Source of the DNA: Primorskyibacter sedentarius
GTDB taxonomy: Bacteria; Pseudomonadota; Alphaproteobacteria; Rhodobacterales; Rhodobacteraceae
DNA: 64,000 nucleotides
Assembly (NCBI RefSeq): GCF_004342065.1
Contig: NZ_SLZU01000008.1
Span: 1-64,000 of the forward strand
Direction: 5' to 3'
Within the stretch, counting starts at the first letter, position 1. Every line of letters begins with the position of its first letter. The position numbers and the translations under genes are program-made. Under the pieces are notes generated by a model, which was given only the letters and a program-made list of their open reading frames with translations, was not told the DNA's origin and did not search any database. Positions 60,572 to 64,000 of the stretch are shown here, in pieces.

Positions 60572-61783
60572 TCAAAGGTCCAGTTCGTAGGCCTTGATAA
60601 AGTCACGGTCTGGCTCCACGCCCAGCCCCGGCCCGGTCGGAATGGCGATCAGCCCGTCGTTGCGCTTGACCTGCCCCTGGATGTCGAGCGGTTCGGCCAG
60701 CAGGTTGTCGCGGAAGCGGTTCTCGGTGGTGTCGAACTCCAGCCACGGCTCGCGCGGGAACAGGCCCCCGGGCAAGGGCGGCATTGCGGCGAGCAGTTGC
60801 AGGTTGGTTGCGACCGCGATGGCCGACCCCCAGACATGGTTGAAGACCGGGGTAAAATGCGCGTGGCAAAGCGCCAGAACCCGCAGGTATTCGGTGATCC
60901 CGCCAAGCGCGCAGACCTCGGGCTGCGCGATATCCAGCCCGCGCGATTCCAGCAAACCCCGCCAGCCCCAGCGACTGAACTCCGCCTCGCCGCCAGAGAT
61001 GTTGACCTTCAGCCCTGCCCGCAGCTCGCGGTAGCCGTCCAGATCCTCGGGCGCGATCGGCTCTTCGAACCAATAGGCCCCCAGTTCGTCCAGCGCGCGC
61101 CCGACATAGAAGGCGTCAGAGGTGTTGTAGGCGTGATTGGCATCCGCCATGAAGTCGAAGTCGTCCCCGACCCCGCGCCGCACCGCCTCGGCCAGCTTGA
61201 CGTCATCCTTCGCACCAAGGCCGATCTTCATCTTGGTGGCGGCAAAGCCCATGTCCTTGATGGCGGCCGCCTCGTCCACAAACCGCGCAACGTGATCCTC
61301 AACACTTTCGCGTTTCAGCATCATGCCGTAGCCATAGGATCTGACATGGGTGCGATGCGCCCCACCGATCAGCTTGTGGATCGGTTGGCCTGTAACCTTG
61401 CCCGCAATATCCCAAAGCGCGATGTCCACGCCGGAAAGCGATTGCAGCGGCATGCCCTTCTGGCCGTGATCCCGCAGCAGGTTATAGACCTTGTGCCAGA
61501 TCACGTCGCGGTCCATCGGGTCCATCCCCAGAACCAGCGGCTGGATGACCTTTTCCACGATGGTCTTGTTGGCCAGCGCCACGTTGCCGGGCCCGAAACA
61601 TTCGCCCCAGCCGGTAATGCCCTGATCGGTCTCGACCTCGACGATATGGGCGGTGCGTTTGGCATAATATTGCTGCGAATAGCCCAGCTCCTCGGGCATG
61701 TCGCATTGCAGCACATGACTGGTGATTTTCTTGATCTTCAGCGCGCTGGTGATCAGTTCGAGTTCCATGAAATCCTCCATCAT
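60572..61783 (-). CDS. Mandelate racemase/muconate lactonizing family enzyme
   Basis: 403 residues, enolase superfamily. N-terminal capping domain to about residue 130 (GWGECFGPGNVALANKTIVE, VDIALWDIAGKVTGQPIHKL). Barrel residues: K-x-K in ATKMKIGL (near 186), metal ligands in DFMADANHAY (near 212), YWFEEPIAPEDL (near 238) and SGGEAEFSRW (near 264), and the His of FNHVWGSAIAVA (near 315). It abstracts a proton next to a carboxylate, acting as racemase, epimerase or dehydratase; the substrate is unknown. Its start overlaps the aldehyde dehydrogenase stop (ATGA), so the two form an operon. Confidence 0.9.
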   Translation of the reverse strand: MMEDFMELELITSALKIKKITSHVLQCDMPEELGYSQQYYAKRTAHIVEVETDQGITGWGECFGPGNVALANKTIVEKVIQPLVLGMDPMDRDVIWHKVYNLLRDHGQKGMPLQSLSGVDIALWDIAGKVTGQPIHKLIGGAHRTHVRSYGYGMMLKRESVEDHVARFVDEAAAIKDMGFAATKMKIGLGAKDDVKLAEAVRRGVGDDFDFMADANHAYNTSDAFYVGRALDELGAYWFEEPIAPEDLDGYRELRAGLKVNISGGEAEFSRWGWRGLLESRGLDIAQPEVCALGGITEYLRVLALCHAHFTPVFNHVWGSAIAVATNLQLLAAMPPLPGGLFPREPWLEFDTTENRFRDNLLAEPLDIQGQVKRNDGLIAIPTGPGLGVEPDRDFIKAYELDL

Positions 61784-63207
61784 GTCAGCCCCCGGCTGAT
61801 GCGCTTGACGACAAGATAGTCGTTGAGGGCAAGCCGCGAACAGTCATGCCCGATGCCGGATTGCCCGAGGCCGCCATGCGGCAGGTAGATGTCGTATTTG
61901 ACGCCGTTGATCTGCACCTCGCCGTAGCGCAGGCGTTTTGCCACCGCCTCGGCCAGCCCCAGATCAGCTGTGAAAATGTAGGAGGCAAGCCCGCCTTCCT
62001 CGCCGTCATTGGCGCGGTCGAGCACGGCCTCGCGGTCGTCAAAACGGATCAGGCTGACGACAGGGCCGAAGATCTCGTTTTGATAGATCTGCATTTCGGG
62101 CGTGACACGATCGAGCACCGTGGGGGCCAGAAAATGCCCCTTGTCCAGCCCTTCCGGCCGGTCTCCGCCCGCCAAAAGTTTCGCACCCTTCCCGACCGCG
62201 TCATCGATCAGCCCCTTGACCCTTGTCCAGGCGCGGCCGTCGATCATTGGGCCAGTCAGGATGTCGGCCTGCCTATCAAAGCCTACCCGGGCCGCCTTGG
62301 CACGCGCCACGACCTTTTCGCGGAAGGCGTCATAGACGTCGCGCTCGACGAAGACCCGGTTGGGCGTCACGCAGATCTGGCCCGCGTTGTTGAACTTCAC
62401 GGTGCTGACGATATCCGCAGCCAGGTCAAGATCGGCGTCGCGGTAGACCAGTACCGGCGCATTGCCGCCCAGCTCCATCGAGAACTTCTTGATCGAGGTG
62501 GCGCCGACTTTCATCAGGTGCTTGCCTGTGTTGGTCGAGCCGATCAGCGTGATCAGGTTGGGTATTGTCGAGGCCGCCAGCGCATCGGAGGTTTCGTAGC
62601 CATCGGTGGTCAGGATGTTGACCACGCCCGCGGGCAGGCCGATCCGGGCGCATAATTCGCCCACCGCATAGGCCGAGACCGGCGTCGCCGCCGACGGCCG
62701 CAGGATGATCGGGCAGCCCGCTGCCATCGCCGGGGCGATCTTGTAGGCGAGGTTCAGAAGCGGAAAGTTCCACGCCAGATAGGCCACTGCCACGCCCACG
62801 GGTTCATAGACGATCCGGTGTTCATGGGTGCCATCAAGATCGCGCAACGTTTCGTCATGGACGCGCTGGATCTCTTCCGCGTAGAACTTCAGCGATCGTT
62901 CGAGCAGATCGAAATCTTCCTGTGTCCCGCCCCAGGGCTTGCCCATCTCCTGATGGATGCACTCGCGCAACATGTCTTCATTCGCGATCACCGCGTCGCG
63001 CAGCTTGAACATCCAGCGTTGACGCTCCGCCACCGGTGTCGCGGCCCAGCCGGGGGCCGCAGCTTTGGCAGCGCTGAGGGCCTCTTCCACATCCTCGAGC
63101 CCAGCCGCAGCAACAGTAGCAACGCGATCCTCGGTCGCCGGGTTGATGACGTCGAGGCTTCCTTGTCCATCCACCAGAACGCCGCCGATATACATTTGCA
63201 TATGCAT
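61780..63207 (-). CDS. NAD(P)-dependent aldehyde dehydrogenase
   Basis: 475 residues. It opens MYIGGVLVDGQGSLDVINPA and has AYLAWNFPLLNLAYKIAPAM, TLIGSTNTGKHLMKVGAT (cofactor-binding), FSMELGGNAPVLVY with the general-base Glu near 244, NNAGQICVTPNRVFVERD with the catalytic Cys near 279, and IYQNEIFGPVVSLIRFDD. The build is that of lactaldehyde/succinate-semialdehyde-type dehydrogenases. It is the first gene of the leftward pair with the racemase-family gene. It likely oxidises an aldehyde formed in the same pathway. Confidence 0.93.
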   Translation of the reverse strand: MHMQMYIGGVLVDGQGSLDVINPATEDRVATVAAAGLEDVEEALSAAKAAAPGWAATPVAERQRWMFKLRDAVIANEDMLRECIHQEMGKPWGGTQEDFDLLERSLKFYAEEIQRVHDETLRDLDGTHEHRIVYEPVGVAVAYLAWNFPLLNLAYKIAPAMAAGCPIILRPSAATPVSAYAVGELCARIGLPAGVVNILTTDGYETSDALAASTIPNLITLIGSTNTGKHLMKVGATSIKKFSMELGGNAPVLVYRDADLDLAADIVSTVKFNNAGQICVTPNRVFVERDVYDAFREKVVARAKAARVGFDRQADILTGPMIDGRAWTRVKGLIDDAVGKGAKLLAGGDRPEGLDKGHFLAPTVLDRVTPEMQIYQNEIFGPVVSLIRFDDREAVLDRANDGEEGGLASYIFTADLGLAEAVAKRLRYGEVQINGVKYDIYLPHGGLGQSGIGHDCSRLALNDYLVVKRISRGLT

Positions 63208-64000
63208 GAAGCAAACGCTCCGCCCAGATTAATTCATATTATGATTATACATAACGGCTCGAATTGTCGACTCTGATTACCCGGGGTCGGTCGTAGGCAG
63301 CACATGCGGACCTGACCGGAGGTGGGGGCATCAGCGTTTAGACTACCCGCGCCCGCCCCGACAAACAGGGTTGTGCCGAAGAAACAACTGGCGCTCACCG
63401 GTTCGTCGAAGAAGACGACGCCCCAGAGCGCGGCAGTGGTTTTCTGGCTGTAGTGATAGGGTGGAAGGATCGGGGCAGAGGCGGACGCACACGACCCCGG
63501 CGCCGCTTGCTGGGCACAGTGGAAGGACGCGAGCGGGCGTCGGGGTTAGCCAAGTGCACCACTCCTTCGACGAACGACGGCGCCGCGTTCAGGGTCGGCG
63601 CGCCCACGGTCTGGGACAAGCTCAGTTAGGAGGCCGTCACACTGCGCTCCAACCTCCTGATCTTATTTTTCTGCACGTTCGAAAATCCTGTGAGTTTAAC
63701 CATATTGGTCAGAAACATAATACGTTTAAACCACTCTGCCGAGACCGCTAAAACTGTAAGCTCTTCGGCGCAGCGCTCTACAGCGTGGAGGTGCGGACTA
63801 GGGCCACCCAGATGGCGAAAAATGGAAACCAGCGACCCAGACGGAAAGCCCCTCGTCCATATCAGCGCCTATGTGGGCCTGAAGCGCCCCGGCGACGGGC
63901 ATTTGCGCTGGTCCGCCTGTACCGGGGTTGCAACTGGACACGCTGTATAGCTTCTCATCGGTCGCCGGATTTACGACAGGCATTGGCGGCAGGTCCGGGG
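63208..64000. other. Right end of window: promoter region and relics
   Basis: The AT-rich stretch 63225-63260 upstream of the aldehyde dehydrogenase contains AATATGAA on the minus strand, weakly like the cluster operator. A transporter relic is annotated at 63303-63470. A minus-strand frame starting MPVVNPATDEKLYSVSS (63798-63983) has no family that I recognise. No intact gene is seen. Confidence 0.4.
63303..63470 (-). pseudogene. EamA/DMT-type transporter fragment
   Basis: Minus-strand translation gives PYHYSQKTTAALWGVVFFDE and PVSASCFFGTTLFVGAGAGS. This is the penultimate-helix to last-helix block (A-A-L-x-G-x-x-F-F-x-E-P-x-S) of drug/metabolite transporters. The preceding nine helices are missing or scrambled. 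Confidence 0.4.

Noticed and set aside
60797-61819. 340-codon plus-strand frame across the enolase-superfamily gene
   Set aside because: It is antisense to a gene with complete catalytic residues.
63798-63983. Possible aldehyde dehydrogenase N-terminus (NPATDE)
   Set aside because: Only a six-residue resemblance; the following sequence does not match the family, so no gene is called.

Overview
The window looks like a piece of a Rhodobacteraceae-type alphaproteobacterial replicon (Roseobacter group or a close relative). This is inferred from the moderately high GC content, the frequent GTG/TTG starts, the gene families (Tad pilus, osmoregulated periplasmic glucan genes, RTX protein, NMT1-type ABC transporters, IclR-controlled catabolic cluster) and protein-level resemblance. 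No rRNA, tRNA or CRISPR array was found.

Layout. (1) 0-6.8 kb: the end of an IS110 transposase, then an exopolysaccharide locus: a Wzy-like membrane protein and an acyltransferase on the minus strand; a Wzc-type chain-length/tyrosine kinase and an ExoF-like export protein on the plus strand. (2) 6.9-13.3 kb: an insertion-sequence graveyard. It holds a decayed phosphatase gene, two IS5-type remnants facing each other, an IS66 tnpC split by an IS110-type element, a second broken IS110, an IS21 istB remnant, and an apparently intact IS200-type tnpA flanked by strong hairpins. (3) 13.6-27.2 kb: a cytochrome b561, then a tightly coupled seven-gene operon (CDP-alcohol phosphatidyltransferase, membrane sulfatase/LtaS-like enzyme, UPF0104 flippase-like protein, NMT1-type ABC importer, GT4 glycosyltransferase), then an osmoregulated periplasmic glucan operon (opgG/D, a small ORF, opgH, opgC). 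(4) 27.3-27.7 kb: fused remnants of a uracil-DNA glycosylase and a dioxygenase-like gene. (5) 28.1-39.8 kb: a full tad/cpa type IVb pilus locus with an inverted three-gene block. (6) 40-45 kb: a decayed ABC permease carrying the signal-peptide stub of its lost binding protein, a GFA-family protein, an Old Yellow Enzyme homologue and a solitary tyrosine recombinase. (7) 45.5-47.7 kb: a small secreted-protein operon with DUF1566 repeats, preceded by a hairpin containing a perfect TGTGA-N6-TCACA site. (8) 48.1-56.6 kb: a 2251-residue RTX/cadherin-like protein and a winged-helix/TPR regulator. (9) 56.9-63.2 kb: a catabolic cluster (TauA-like binding protein, IclR regulator, FAD amine/amino-acid oxidoreductase, mandelate-racemase-family enzyme, aldehyde dehydrogenase) with a shared operator-like motif. 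(10) The last 0.8 kb holds a transporter remnant.

How it fits together. Much of the window serves the cell envelope and surface: exopolysaccharide, periplasmic glucans, a possible head-group-modifying lipid operon, the Tad pilus and a giant RTX protein. The most interesting unexplained system is the seven-gene operon at 14.2-21.9 kb. Its LtaS/OpgB-like enzyme and CDP-alcohol phosphatidyltransferase lie directly upstream of the periplasmic glucan genes, which suggests, but does not prove, a lipid-to-glycan head-group transfer pathway linked to uptake of a small molecule.
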